Shown piece by piece: positions 28,115 to 35,357 of a DNA stretch of 35,357 nucleotides. This stretch comes from Myxococcota bacterium (GTDB taxonomy: Bacteria; Myxococcota_A; UBA9160; UBA4427). Positions within the stretch are counted from its first letter, which is position 1, and each line of letters begins with the position of its first letter. Both the position numbers and the translations under genes were made by a program. The stretch is from NCBI GenBank assembly GCA_028278345.1, contig JANQEL010000024.1, positions 1 to 35,357 of the forward strand. Reading direction: 5' to 3'. The notes beneath the pieces were generated by a model. The model saw only the letters and a program-made list of their open reading frames with translations, was not told the origin of the DNA and did not search any database.

Positions 28115-30067
28115 ATGAGTGAGATCAGCGTCCGTCTCCCCGACGGCAACACGCTCGCGCTGCCCCAGGGTTCCACCATCCTCGACGTCGCCAACGCCAT
28201 CGGTCCGGGCCTCGGCAAGGCTGCGCTCGCCGGTCGCATCGACGGTCAACTGGTCGACCTGCGCCTGCCGCTCCGCGAAGACGTCGCGGTCGAGATCGTC
28301 ACCTCCAAGGACGAAGACGGCGGCAAGGTGATCCGTCACTCTGCTGAGCATGTGATGGCAGACGCCGTGAAGCGCCTCTTCCCGGACTGCCAGATCGACG
28401 CCGGCCGCGCCGATCACAGCGAGAAGTTCCAGTACGACTTCCTCGTCGACGAACCCTTCACTCCCGACGATCTCGAGCGCATCGAGAAAGAGATGCAGAG
28501 CATCATCGCGGAGGGCAGCGCCTTCGATCGCGAGGTGGTGAGCCGCGAAGAAGCAAAGGCCCGCTTCTCGGAGATGGGCGAAGAACTGAAACTCACGCGC
28601 ATCGACGACATCCCCGACGACAGCGAGATCACCGTCTTCAAGCACGGCGGCTTCCAGGACCTCTGCCGCGGCCCACACGTACAGCACACCAAGCAGATCG
28701 GCGCGATCAAGCTCACCGAAGCCAGCGGCACCTACTTCCGCGGCGACGAGTCGAGCCACAAATTGCAGCGCATCTACGGCACCGCTTTCGCTTCCAAGAA
28801 GGAGCTCAAGGCCCATCTCGCACGCCTCGAAGAGGCCCGCAAGCGCGACCACCGCCGCGTGGGCACCGCCCTCGATCTCTACGAGATGGACCCGGTCGCG
28901 CCGGGCTCTCCCTTCTACTTGCCCAAGGGCATGGTGGTCTACAACGGGCTGATCGACTTCGTCCGCGAGCTGTACCCCAAGTACGGCTACCAGGAAGTCA
29001 TGACCCCGCAGCTGTGTCGCTCCGAACTCTTCAGGACCTCCGGGCACTACGAGATGTTCAAGGACGACATGTACTTCTTCGAAGGCGAGGACGAGAGCGA
29101 AGAGATCGGCGTCAAGGCCACCAACTGTCCGGGCCATTGCCAGATCTTCGACAACCGCCTGCGCTCCTACCGCGAACTCCCGCTGCGGCTCGCCGAGTTC
29201 TCACGCCTCCATCGCAACGAGCGCAGCGGCACCCTCAACGGCCTGGCGCGCGTTCGCTCCTTCGCCCAGGACGATGCCCACATCTTCTGCGAGCCCGATC
29301 AGGTCCACGCGGAGGTCCAGGCCTTCTTCGACATGATGGCCGAGATCTACGGCGCACTGGGGCTCGAAGGTGTGCAGATGGCGGTCTCGACGCGCCCTGA
29401 GGAGTTCCTCGGGAGCCCGGAGGATTGGGACGTCGCCGAGAAGACCCTCGTCGAGTGCGTCGAACGCGCCGGCTTCGAGTGCGGCATCAAGGAGGGCGAA
29501 GCGGTCTTCTACGCCCCCAAGGTCGAAGCCGACTTCCTCGACGTGCTCGGCCGCAAGTGGACCCTCGGCACCATACAGATCGACATGGCGCTCCCGGGGC
29601 GCTTCGGCCTCGAGTACGTGGGTCGCGACGGCGAGAAGCACCAGCCCGCGATGCTCCACCGCGCCGTGCTCGGCTCGATCGAGCGCTTCATGGCGATCTA
29701 CATCGAGCACACCGCCGGCGATTTCCCGTTCTGGCTCTCGCCCGTCCAGGTTGCCATCCTGCCGATCTCGGCGGCCCAGCACGCACGCGCCGGCGAGATC
29801 GAAGAGACCTTGATGGCGGCGGGGATCCGCACCGAGGTCGACGTGCGCAGTGAAACCCTCGGCTTCAAGATCCGCGAAGCCGAAATCAACAAGATTCCGC
29901 TTTCTCTCGTCATCGGAGAGAAAGAGGTGGAGTCGGGCGCGGTCACCCCGCGCCTGCGAAAGAACAAGAAGAAGCAGTTCGAAGCGATGGCGCTCGACGC
30001 CCTCGTGGAGCAACTCGCCTTCGCTACCCAGGAACGAAGAATGGGACCCCTGTCCCAGGAGGATTGA
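28115..30067 (+). CDS. thrS: threonyl-tRNA synthetase
   Basis: This 650-residue class II synthetase charges tRNA-Thr. The N-terminal TGS domain (about 1-62) is followed by the tRNA-SAD editing domain (about 65-225) with HSAEH, which removes mischarged Ser. The catalytic core (about 240-530) has the zinc-ligand Cys in NCPGHC and class II motifs such as RLHRNERSGTLNGLARVRSF. The anticodon-binding domain (about 540-640) includes PVQVAILPIS. Length and order match the full-length bacterial enzyme. The ATG at 28115 gives the expected TGS start (EISVRLPDG). The infC ribosome-binding site AGGAGG lies inside its last codons, so the two genes are translationally linked. Confidence 0.97.
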   Translation: MSEISVRLPDGNTLALPQGSTILDVANAIGPGLGKAALAGRIDGQLVDLRLPLREDVAVEIVTSKDEDGGKVIRHSAEHVMADAVKRLFPDCQIDAGRADHSEKFQYDFLVDEPFTPDDLERIEKEMQSIIAEGSAFDREVVSREEAKARFSEMGEELKLTRIDDIPDDSEITVFKHGGFQDLCRGPHVQHTKQIGAIKLTEASGTYFRGDESSHKLQRIYGTAFASKKELKAHLARLEEARKRDHRRVGTALDLYEMDPVAPGSPFYLPKGMVVYNGLIDFVRELYPKYGYQEVMTPQLCRSELFRTSGHYEMFKDDMYFFEGEDESEEIGVKATNCPGHCQIFDNRLRSYRELPLRLAEFSRLHRNERSGTLNGLARVRSFAQDDAHIFCEPDQVHAEVQAFFDMMAEIYGALGLEGVQMAVSTRPEEFLGSPEDWDVAEKTLVECVERAGFECGIKEGEAVFYAPKVEADFLDVLGRKWTLGTIQIDMALPGRFGLEYVGRDGEKHQPAMLHRAVLGSIERFMAIYIEHTAGDFPFWLSPVQVAILPISAAQHARAGEIEETLMAAGIRTEVDVRSETLGFKIREAEINKIPLSLVIGEKEVESGAVTPRLRKNKKKQFEAMALDALVEQLAFATQERRMGPLSQED

Positions 30068-30070
30068 GTT

Positions 30071-30802
30071 ATTCCCGCACGATCGAAATACCGCATCGTC
30101 GCTCCGGAGCGTGATCAGACGCGCGTAAACGAACGCATTCGCGTGCGCGAAGTCCGCGTGATCGGAGCCAACAGTGAACAGCTCGGCGTGATGTCGCCAG
30201 AGGACGCGCTCGTTCTGGCCCGCGAAGCCGGGCTCGACCTCGTCGAGGTCGCCGCCAATTCGCGGCCGCCCGTCTGCCGCATCATGGACTACGGGCGATA
30301 CAAGTACGAGCAGAAGAAAAAGAAGTCGAGCAAGCAGAGCCACGCCGCCAGCTTGAAGGAGATCAAGATGCGGCCGGGCACCGACATGCACGACCTCGAG
30401 TTCAAGCTCAACAACGCGCGCAAATTCCTGATGGAAGGCGACAAGGTCAAAGTCACGGTGATGTTCCGTGGCCGCGAGATGGTCCACATCGATCGCGGGC
30501 GCGAGAAGCTCAACCAGGTGAGCGAGATGCTCGGAGACCTGGCCAAGATGGAGAACCCGCCGCGCATGGAAGGCCGCTTCATGTCGATGATCCTGGTGGC
30601 CGACCGCGAGGCCGTCGCCGAGGCCAAGCGCGCCGAGGAACTCGCCGCGGAAGAGGCCGGGGTCGAGCCCGAAGAGCCGGCGGTGGACAAGAAGGCCGCC
30701 CGTCGGGCCGCCAAGCAGCGCCGGGCCGACGAGGCCCAGGCCGCGAAGCTCCACGGCGGGGAGGCCTCTCCAGCCACGGACTCCGACCCGGCCGAGGCGT
30801 GA
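30071..30802 (+). CDS. infC: translation initiation factor IF-3, with AUU start codon
   Basis: IF-3 binds the 30S subunit, keeps 50S off and checks start-codon pairing. The protein is 243 residues if begun at ATT 30071. I chose this rare start because a perfect AGGAGG (30057-30062) lies exactly 8 bases upstream. The frame is open from there, and it restores the conserved N-terminal segment RVNERIRVREVRVIGANSEQ, which the first conventional start (GTG 30143) would cut. AUU starts of infC are known from E. coli, where IF-3 represses its own translation by rejecting them. The core shows MDYGRYKYEQKKK and the C-terminal KIKMRPGTDMHDL-type domain. The last 50 residues are an Ala/Glu-rich extension absent from short IF-3 proteins. 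Confidence 0.92.
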   Translation: MPARSKYRIVAPERDQTRVNERIRVREVRVIGANSEQLGVMSPEDALVLAREAGLDLVEVAANSRPPVCRIMDYGRYKYEQKKKKSSKQSHAASLKEIKMRPGTDMHDLEFKLNNARKFLMEGDKVKVTVMFRGREMVHIDRGREKLNQVSEMLGDLAKMENPPRMEGRFMSMILVADREAVAEAKRAEELAAEEAGVEPEEPAVDKKAARRAAKQRRADEAQAAKLHGGEASPATDSDPAEA

Positions 30803-31051
30803 TCCACGGCCGCGATCGGGTGCCGAGCGGGCCCGAAGCCGCAGAAAGCGGCCGAAAACCGCCAAAAGATCTGCAAAAAACCGACGCGAACCGCTGGGTT
30901 ACGTGGTAGGGTCCCCGCCCGCGACACCCGGGGCGGCCCCACGCTCCACTGTGCCGCCGCGACGAAACCGTCGCCCCCTCCCTCGAGAACGAAATCGCTC
31001 ATTCCATCGTCACCCGAATCGGTCGAAGGGTGCGATCAGGAGAACGGCAAG
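30803..31051 (+). other. infC-rpmI spacer, possible ribosomal-protein leader
   Basis: A 249-base gap with A-rich runs (about 30847-30885) and a GC-rich palindromic stretch (about 30910-30945). In E. coli, ribosomal protein L20 represses translation through an RNA site in this position. I cannot identify the L20-binding fold by eye and see no clear intrinsic terminator. GGAG about 10 bases before 31052 is the rpmI ribosome-binding site. Confidence 0.35.
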
Positions 31052-31249
31052 ATGCCCAAGATGAAGACCCACAGCGGCGCCGCCAAGCGCTTCAAGAAGA
31101 CGGGGTCCGGCAAGATCGTTCGCCAGAAGGCGAACAAGCAGCACATCCTCACCAAGAAGCGCACCAAGCGAAAGCGCGGTCTGCGCCAGGATGACCTGGT
31201 CGCTCCCGCCGATGTCGTTCGCGTGAAGCGGATGATTCCCGGCCTCTAG
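31052..31249 (+). CDS. rpmI: 50S ribosomal protein L35
   Basis: This 65-residue, very basic protein begins [21 protein letters not shown] and contains the L35 stretch [12 protein letters not shown]. Length and sequence match the family. It is the first of the rpmI-rplT pair and is probably co-regulated with rplT. The ATG follows a GGAG. Confidence 0.96.
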   Translation: MPKMKTHSGAAKRFKKTGSGKIVRQKANKQHILTKKRTKRKRGLRQDDLVAPADVVRVKRMIPGL

Positions 31250-31333
31250 GCCCGTCCCTCTCACAGCCTTTCATCTCATTGATCGCGCGGGCGTGATCGA
31301 CCGCCACGCGCGCGAATTCGAAGGATCCAAGCC

Positions 31334-31690
31334 ATGTCTCGAGTCAAGCGAGGAGTAGCGGCCGCCAAGCGACGCAAGCGGCTGCTCAAGCGAGCCAAGG
31401 GTTATTACGGCGCGCGGAGCAAGCTCACCGGCACCGCCCAGGAGGCGGTGGACAAGGCCGGCGTGTACGCCTACATCGGCCGCAAGCAGCGCAAGCGAGA
31501 ATTCCGCCGCCTGTGGATCGCGCGCATCAACGCGGCCTGCCGCGCCGAGGGGCTTTCGTACAGCCGCTTCATGGCCGGTCTCAAGGCCGCCGGCATCGAC
31601 CTCGACCGCAAGGTCCTGGCCGAGATCGCGCTCACCGACCCGGCCGCCTTCAGCAGCCTGGTCGAGAAGGCCCGGGGCGCCGCCGCCTGA
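31334..31690 (+). CDS. rplT: 50S ribosomal protein L20
   Basis: This 118-residue basic protein has a long N-terminal helix that threads into 23S rRNA ([20 protein letters not shown]) and the conserved [19 protein letters not shown] and [15 protein letters not shown] segments. In many bacteria L20 is an assembly protein and the autoregulator of its own operon. The gene normally precedes pheS and pheT in this cluster; here the next gene is ihfA. Confidence 0.97.
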   Translation: MSRVKRGVAAAKRRKRLLKRAKGYYGARSKLTGTAQEAVDKAGVYAYIGRKQRKREFRRLWIARINAACRAEGLSYSRFMAGLKAAGIDLDRKVLAEIALTDPAAFSSLVEKARGAAA

Positions 31691-31761
31691 GCTCACGTCT
31701 GCCTCCCGCTGCACCCGGCCCCCGTATCTGCACCCAGCCCTCCAATCACCTGAATTCACTG

Positions 31762-31788
31762 TTGAATTTCGACCGGTTGGGCTAGATT
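31762..31788 (+). promoter_or_regulatory. weak candidate promoter upstream of ihfA
   Basis: TTGAAT (31762-31767) and TAGATT (31783-31788) are separated by only 15 bases, short for a sigma-70 promoter. The local AT-richness within a GC-rich gap supports a promoter region without fixing its exact boxes. Confidence 0.3.
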
Positions 31789-31820
31789 GGGCAGCAACCG
31801 GGAGGCGAGAGGAAAGCGCG

Positions 31821-32165
31821 ATGACCAAGGCGGAGATCGTCGAGCAGATCTACGAGCGCGTCGGCTTCTCGAAGAAGGAAGCCGCCGAACTCGTCGAGAA
31901 GGTCTTCGACATCATGAAGGAGACCCTGGCCCAGGGCGAGAAGGTCAAGATCTCGGGCTTCGGCAACTTCGTGGTGCGCGAGAAGAACGCCCGCAAGGGA
32001 CGCAATCCGCAGACGGGCCAGGAGATCCTGCTCGAAGCGCGGCGCGTCCTCACCTTCAAGCCCAGCCTCGTGCTCAAGAACATCCTCAACGACGAGGCCG
32101 AAGGGAACGCCTCGAGCTCGGGTGATGGCGCTGCCAGCTCCGGCGCAGAAGAGGGCGGTGCTTGA
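31821..32165 (+). CDS. ihfA: integration host factor alpha-like DNA-bending protein
   Basis: This 114-residue HU/IHF-family protein has an N-terminal dimerisation helix (TKAEIVEQIYERVGFSKKEA), then VKISGFGNFVVREKNARKGRNPQTG with the beta-arm that inserts Pro into the minor groove, and ends FKPSLVLKN. The position after the rpmI-rplT block and before a MerR-like gene is the usual place of ihfA, which supports IhfA over HU. The last 20 residues form a Ser/Gly/Ala/Glu-rich tail not found in the short E. coli protein. Its stop shares one base with the start of the next gene. Confidence 0.92.
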   Translation: MTKAEIVEQIYERVGFSKKEAAELVEKVFDIMKETLAQGEKVKISGFGNFVVREKNARKGRNPQTGQEILLEARRVLTFKPSLVLKNILNDEAEGNASSSGDGAASSGAEEGGA

Positions 32166-32668
32166 TGGGCGGCCGCAAGCGCGGCGGTGATTCGGGCGGC
32201 TCGAGAAATGGGGAGTACGAACCGGGGAGCGACGAAGCGCGCGTCGCTTCGCTGATTCCGCCCGGCCTGATCCCCGAAGACGGCAAGCTCTACTACCGCA
32301 TCGGTGAGGTCAGCAAGATCACCGGCGTGAAGCCCTACGTACTGCGGTACTGGGAGAGCGAGTTCCGCTGGATGGCGCCCCAGAAGTCGCGCTCCAAGCA
32401 GCGGCTCTATCGGCGCAAGGACATCGAGATGATCCTGCTGATCCGGCAGCTGCTGCACGAGCAGCGCTACACGATCGCGGGGGCGCGCAAGCATCTGCGC
32501 GAGCTCGGCATCGGCGGTGCGCTCGCCGAAGCGGCTGAAGAGTCGGCGCGCGAAGCGGCCGCCAGCGCAGCCAATCCGGTCTTCTCGACCTCGGATTCGG
32601 CCGAAGCCTTCCAGGCGATCCGCAGCGAACTGCTGGCCATCCGCGAGATGCTCCAACCGAGCAGCTAG
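32165..32668 (+). CDS. MerR-like DNA-binding protein downstream of ihfA
   Basis: This 167-residue protein has a MerR helix-turn-helix at about 40-110, reading YRIGEVSKITGVKPYVLRYW, then FRWMAPQKSRSKQRLYRRKDIE and TIAGARKHL. A MerR-like gene directly after ihfA is a common deltaproteobacterial and gammaproteobacterial arrangement. The N-terminal 30 residues are Gly/Arg/Ser-rich and disordered-looking; the C-terminus is Ala/Glu-rich with no metal-binding cysteines, so the inducer is unknown. ATG 32165 overlaps the ihfA stop (TGATG), so the two are translated as a pair. Confidence 0.88.
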   Translation: MGGRKRGGDSGGSRNGEYEPGSDEARVASLIPPGLIPEDGKLYYRIGEVSKITGVKPYVLRYWESEFRWMAPQKSRSKQRLYRRKDIEMILLIRQLLHEQRYTIAGARKHLRELGIGGALAEAAEESAREAAASAANPVFSTSDSAEAFQAIRSELLAIREMLQPSS

Positions 32669-32731
32669 CAACCGCGCGAACACCCCATAAGGGTGCGACG
32701 GCACGACGCTTTCGCTACCCACTACGCCGTT

Positions 32732-32808
32732 CGGGCCGTGGCGCAGTTTGGTAGCGCGCTTGACTGGGGGTCAAGAGGTCGCGAGTTCAAATCTCGCCGG
32801 CCCGACCA
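32732..32808 (+). tRNA. tRNA-Pro (anticodon GGG)
   Basis: Acceptor CGGGCCG pairs with CGGCCCG, D-stem GCGC/GCGC, anticodon stem CTTGA/TCAAG with loop CTGGGGG (anticodon GGG, reading CCC and CCU), and T-stem GCGAG/CTCGC with loop TTCAAAT. The discriminator A and the CCA end are encoded. The 3' 22 bases overlap, on the opposite strand, the end of the PEP-CTERM gene. Confidence 0.95.
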
Positions 32809-33512
32809 TTCACCACCTGAGATCTCTGCTGGAGATCGAGCCTCGCCTTCGACCCCGCGCGAGGCTTCCGGCGTCGCGCTGCGCGCATGCCAGCGAGGCC
32901 GACCGCGACGAGAGCGCCCGTCGAGGGCTCGGGGATCGGCGTGTAGACGTAGGTGATGGTGACGTCCGGCTCGCTGAGGAAGCGCAGCTCGATGTCGCCC
33001 CAGGCCTGATAGCCATAGACGTGATCGACGCCCCCGAAATAGTCTTCGAACCAGAAGGGCGCGGCTCCGTCGAAATGGCGAACCGCAAAACTCTCCACCG
33101 CGATCTGAACGTAGTCGCCGTAATCGACCGAACAGGTCCCCCCGACCTCGAGACCGAGGCAATTCGTCGCCGCGACGGATCCAGCCCAGGGTGCCATCTC
33201 CTGTACCGATTGGTGAATCGAATAGGTTGCCTGCGCGTTGAACTCGAATACGGCTCGCAGGGTGACGGATTCGAGCGTCCCGAGTGAGTCATCGAAATCC
33301 GGGATCTGGACCTGGTACAGGATGTCGATGGTCTCCCCGCAATACAGATCGGCGCCGTCCTGCAGGCAGCCCCCATCACCGTAGAAGTCGTGGAAGATTG
33401 CGGGGGGCACGTACTCGAGCTGCGCGGCAGAGACGCTGCCAGCTCCCGACAGAAGCCCGAGTGCGGCGGCCAGGATGCCGACGATCTTCGCTATGCCGAA
33501 CGGCGGGTGCAC
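32787..33512 (-). CDS. PEP-CTERM-anchored secreted protein
   Basis: This protein of about 241 residues begins with a signal peptide (hydrophobic stretch at 8-25, likely cleavage after VSA near residue 29). The mature part is beta-rich with four Cys. Near the C-terminus comes IPEPSTGALVAVGLAGMRAARRR: the PEP motif, a hydrophobic stretch and a basic end, the sorting signal processed by exosortase. PEP-CTERM proteins are usually exported to the cell surface or matrix; the specific role here is unknown. No exosortase gene is in the window. The frame continues about 26 residues past the usual end of the signal and stops inside tRNA-Pro on the other strand, which is odd. The start is GTG 33512 with GGAG upstream. 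Confidence 0.8.
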   Translation of the reverse strand: MHPPFGIAKIVGILAAALGLLSGAGSVSAAQLEYVPPAIFHDFYGDGGCLQDGADLYCGETIDILYQVQIPDFDDSLGTLESVTLRAVFEFNAQATYSIHQSVQEMAPWAGSVAATNCLGLEVGGTCSVDYGDYVQIAVESFAVRHFDGAAPFWFEDYFGGVDHVYGYQAWGDIELRFLSEPDVTITYVYTPIPEPSTGALVAVGLAGMRAARRRKPRAGSKARLDLQQRSQVVNGRAGEI

Positions 33513-33638
33513 GGGGACGACTCCAGATCGATTCGATCGTGAAGTGGTCCCGCACGGGCGAATGTGTCGAAACGATCCGGGGCGGTCGCCGACCTCACGC
33601 GTGCAGAGTGCGTATGTCCTGCAGCGCCGTTCCCGCGC

Positions 33639-35357
33639 CTACTTGTTTCGCGCGTGGCAGTTGGTGCACTTGGTCGGCGCCTTCTCTCCCTGTCGTTCCC
33701 CAGCGTCGAGCAGTGCGTTCATGCTCTTGTGGCAGCCGACGCAGCTCGTGTGCTCCTGGTCGGGTTCGCGCGGGAAGCCGGCGTTCTTGGTGTGGTAGGC
33801 GCGCTTCTTCGCGCTGTCCTCTTCGGCATCGCCGCCGATGTCGTGACAATCGCTGCACGCCTCGGGCGCCTCGTCGCCTTCCTGGGTGTGGTGGCAGTCC
33901 ACGCACTGACCGTTGGGGAGATACTGCTTCGACGCGTGGGCGAGATGCGGGAACTCGACCTTCTCGTACTTCTTTCCATTCGTGTTGAGGGTGATCACCT
34001 CGTCCACGTCTTCGAGATAGGCATCGACTCCCGTTGCGTTCTTTGCTGCGGCGAGGGCCTGCTTTTCGGCGGCCTTGCGGGCGGCATTGGCTGCCGCTTC
34101 GCGTTCGGCTGCTGCGTCGGCTTCCGCGGCGAGGGCCGCCTCGGCCGCGCGTCGCTCCGCGTCCTTCTTGCGCTTCTCTTCCGCTTCGAGGCGGGCGCGA
34201 GCGGCCTTGCGTTCCGCTACGTCGCGTTCCTTGCGCTTGCGGGCCTCTTCGGCCGCGGCGCGATCGGCGGCTTCGGCTTCGGCCTCCAAGCGCGCCTTCT
34301 CGGCGGCGTCGGCCCTGGCGATCGCCGCTTCGCGAGCCTTGCGCTCCCCTTCGCGCTTCCGCGCCTCGGCGGCTTCGCGCTCGGCGCGCCCGTTGTCTTC
34401 GGCGGCGGCCAGGGTGGCGGCGGCGTCGGACTTCGCCTGATCGACGCGATTCTGCCTTCGCTTGGCTTCGGCGACCGCGTCCTCGTAGTAGAACTCGTCA
34501 CCCGGATCGACCCAGTGGGCGATCGTGCGGGAGAACTCGCGCAGGTTGAAGGGAATGTAGGTGGGGCTTCGCGGGTTGTGGCACGAAGTGCAGACCTCGC
34601 GGCGCTCGGTCAGGTTGGTGAGCACCTGGAAGCCGAGGCTCGCGCGGTTCGGGTTGCCGGGACCGTGGTCTTCATCGGCGTAACCGCTGCCCGGTCCGTG
34701 ACACACTTCGCAGCCCACACCGTCTTCGTGCGAATAGCTGGGCGCCAACTGCGAGGCGTCGGCACCGTAGGCCGTGACGTGGCACTTGAGGCAGCGCCAA
34801 TCGTTCGCTGGATCCTCGATGTTTCGCTTACGCCGAGAGATGACCTTCGTGTAATCCTTGCTCAGGGTCTGGTACGCCGCGGAGTGGACCGTGTGGGCCC
34901 ACACCGTACTCGCGCCCTTGTCGAAATTTCCCGTGCTCTCGTTGTGGCATTCGGCACAGGCACCCGGGCCGACGTACTTGAACTGGCCGCGCACGAGGGT
35001 GGGGGTCTCCTCGGGGCCGTAGTCGAGGATCTCCTCTTCGACGGCGCCCTCCGGGACCTCGCCGAACTGGACGTAGCGGGCGGAGACGTAGCCATTGGTG
35101 TAGCCACCGCCGGCTTCGATGTCGTACCACGTAGAGTTTCCGACACGCTTGGTGCCGAGCACCGTCACCGCGTCGTAGCGGAGCAGGATGCCGACGATCG
35201 CCGATTTCGTCCCGGCGTCGGCGCGCAGATTCAGGGCCGTGGTGTCGACGTAGGCGGCCTGGCCTTCGGCGGCCACCGCGGCACCGGGAAGCAGTGCGAA
35301 CACGAAGACGGAAATCGCGAATGCGACGGCAGCGGACCCGAGGCTTGCGTTTCTCTC
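33639..35357 (-). CDS. octahaem c-type cytochrome with SH3 domain and coiled-coil spacer (5' end outside window)
   Basis: The frame stays open to the right edge, giving at least 572 residues. The signal peptide core ends AAVAA before EGQ, so only its first residues are missing. Numbering from the GTG at 35303, a bacterial SH3-like domain spans about 17-80. Four CXXCH haem sites follow at 116, 171, 198 and 238, in a cytochrome c554-like arrangement. An uninterrupted Ala/Glu/Arg/Lys coiled coil runs from about 274 to 423. Four more CXXCH sites lie at 467, 483, 521 and 546, in a class III/c7-like module with FPHLAHAS. It should be periplasmic or surface-attached and carry electrons. Donor and acceptor are unknown. 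I do not recall this exact domain order. Confidence 0.88.
   Translation of the reverse strand, partial: ERNASLGSAAVAFAISVFVFALLPGAAVAAEGQAAYVDTTALNLRADAGTKSAIVGILLRYDAVTVLGTKRVGNSTWYDIEAGGGYTNGYVSARYVQFGEVPEGAVEEEILDYGPEETPTLVRGQFKYVGPGACAECHNESTGNFDKGASTVWAHTVHSAAYQTLSKDYTKVISRRKRNIEDPANDWRCLKCHVTAYGADASQLAPSYSHEDGVGCEVCHGPGSGYADEDHGPGNPNRASLGFQVLTNLTERREVCTSCHNPRSPTYIPFNLREFSRTIAHWVDPGDEFYYEDAVAEAKRRQNRVDQAKSDAAATLAAAEDNGRAEREAAEARKREGERKAREAAIARADAAEKARLEAEAEAADRAAAEEARKRKERDVAERKAARARLEAEEKRKKDAERRAAEAALAAEADAAAEREAAANAARKAAEKQALAAAKNATGVDAYLEDVDEVITLNTNGKKYEKVEFPHLAHASKQYLPNGQCVDCHHTQEGDEAPEACSDCHDIGGDAEEDSAKKRAYHTKNAGFPREPDQEHTSCVGCHKSMNALLDAGERQGEKAPTKCTNCHARNK

Overview
The window is GC-rich, densely coded bacterial chromosome. 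Conserved genes such as dnaE, guaA, thrS and miaB are intact. An MglA-family GTPase, a DUF4388/PATAN response regulator, CoxD/CoxE-type proteins, a PEP-CTERM protein and a multihaem cytochrome suggest a deltaproteobacterial lineage in the broad sense, probably Myxococcota-like and perhaps uncultured. That placement is inference from gene content; no marker phylogeny was possible here.

Layout, left to right. (1) 281-7417: a MerR-type regulator, a fused IcmF-type acyl-CoA mutase, a methylmalonyl-CoA mutase and its MeaB GTPase, all on + and tightly spaced. This is a B12-dependent acyl-CoA carbon-skeleton module: one mutase has the Tyr/Arg pocket of methylmalonyl-CoA mutase, the other the Phe/Gln pocket of mutases acting on uncarboxylated acyl-CoAs. 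(2) 7572-12328: an MglA-like GTPase, ribBA behind a long leader, and a MoxR AAA ATPase with its CoxE-type VWA partner. (3) 12431-14687: a visibly less GC-rich island with one minus-strand membrane glycosyltransferase-like gene and a long non-coding stretch. That stretch holds a strong candidate small RNA on the minus strand, with promoter, branched fold and intrinsic terminator. (4) 14688-20123: miaB, then three signalling genes (receiver-GAF-degenerate GGDEF; pseudo-receiver-PATAN-degenerate GTPase; cyclic-nucleotide-binding fold) in which key catalytic or ligand residues are repeatedly missing. (5) 20394-27881: guaB-guaA-dnaE and a secreted protein of unknown function, overlapping or nearly abutting. 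(6) 27956-32808: tRNA-Val, thrS-infC-rpmI-rplT, ihfA, a MerR-like gene and tRNA-Pro. This is the classic thrS-to-ihfA translation cluster, but without pheST. (7) 32787-35357, minus strand: a PEP-CTERM protein whose 3' end runs antisense into tRNA-Pro, and an octahaem cytochrome with an SH3 domain and a long coiled-coil spacer, cut by the window edge.

The points most worth a second look are the candidate small RNA at about 14376-14530, the SH3/tetrahaem/coiled-coil/tetrahaem fusion at the right edge, the operon of degenerate signalling proteins, the AUU start of infC, and the His-to-Gln change in the RibB active-site motif of RibBA. All statements rest on reading the sequence and on recalled family knowledge; no database search or folding program was run.
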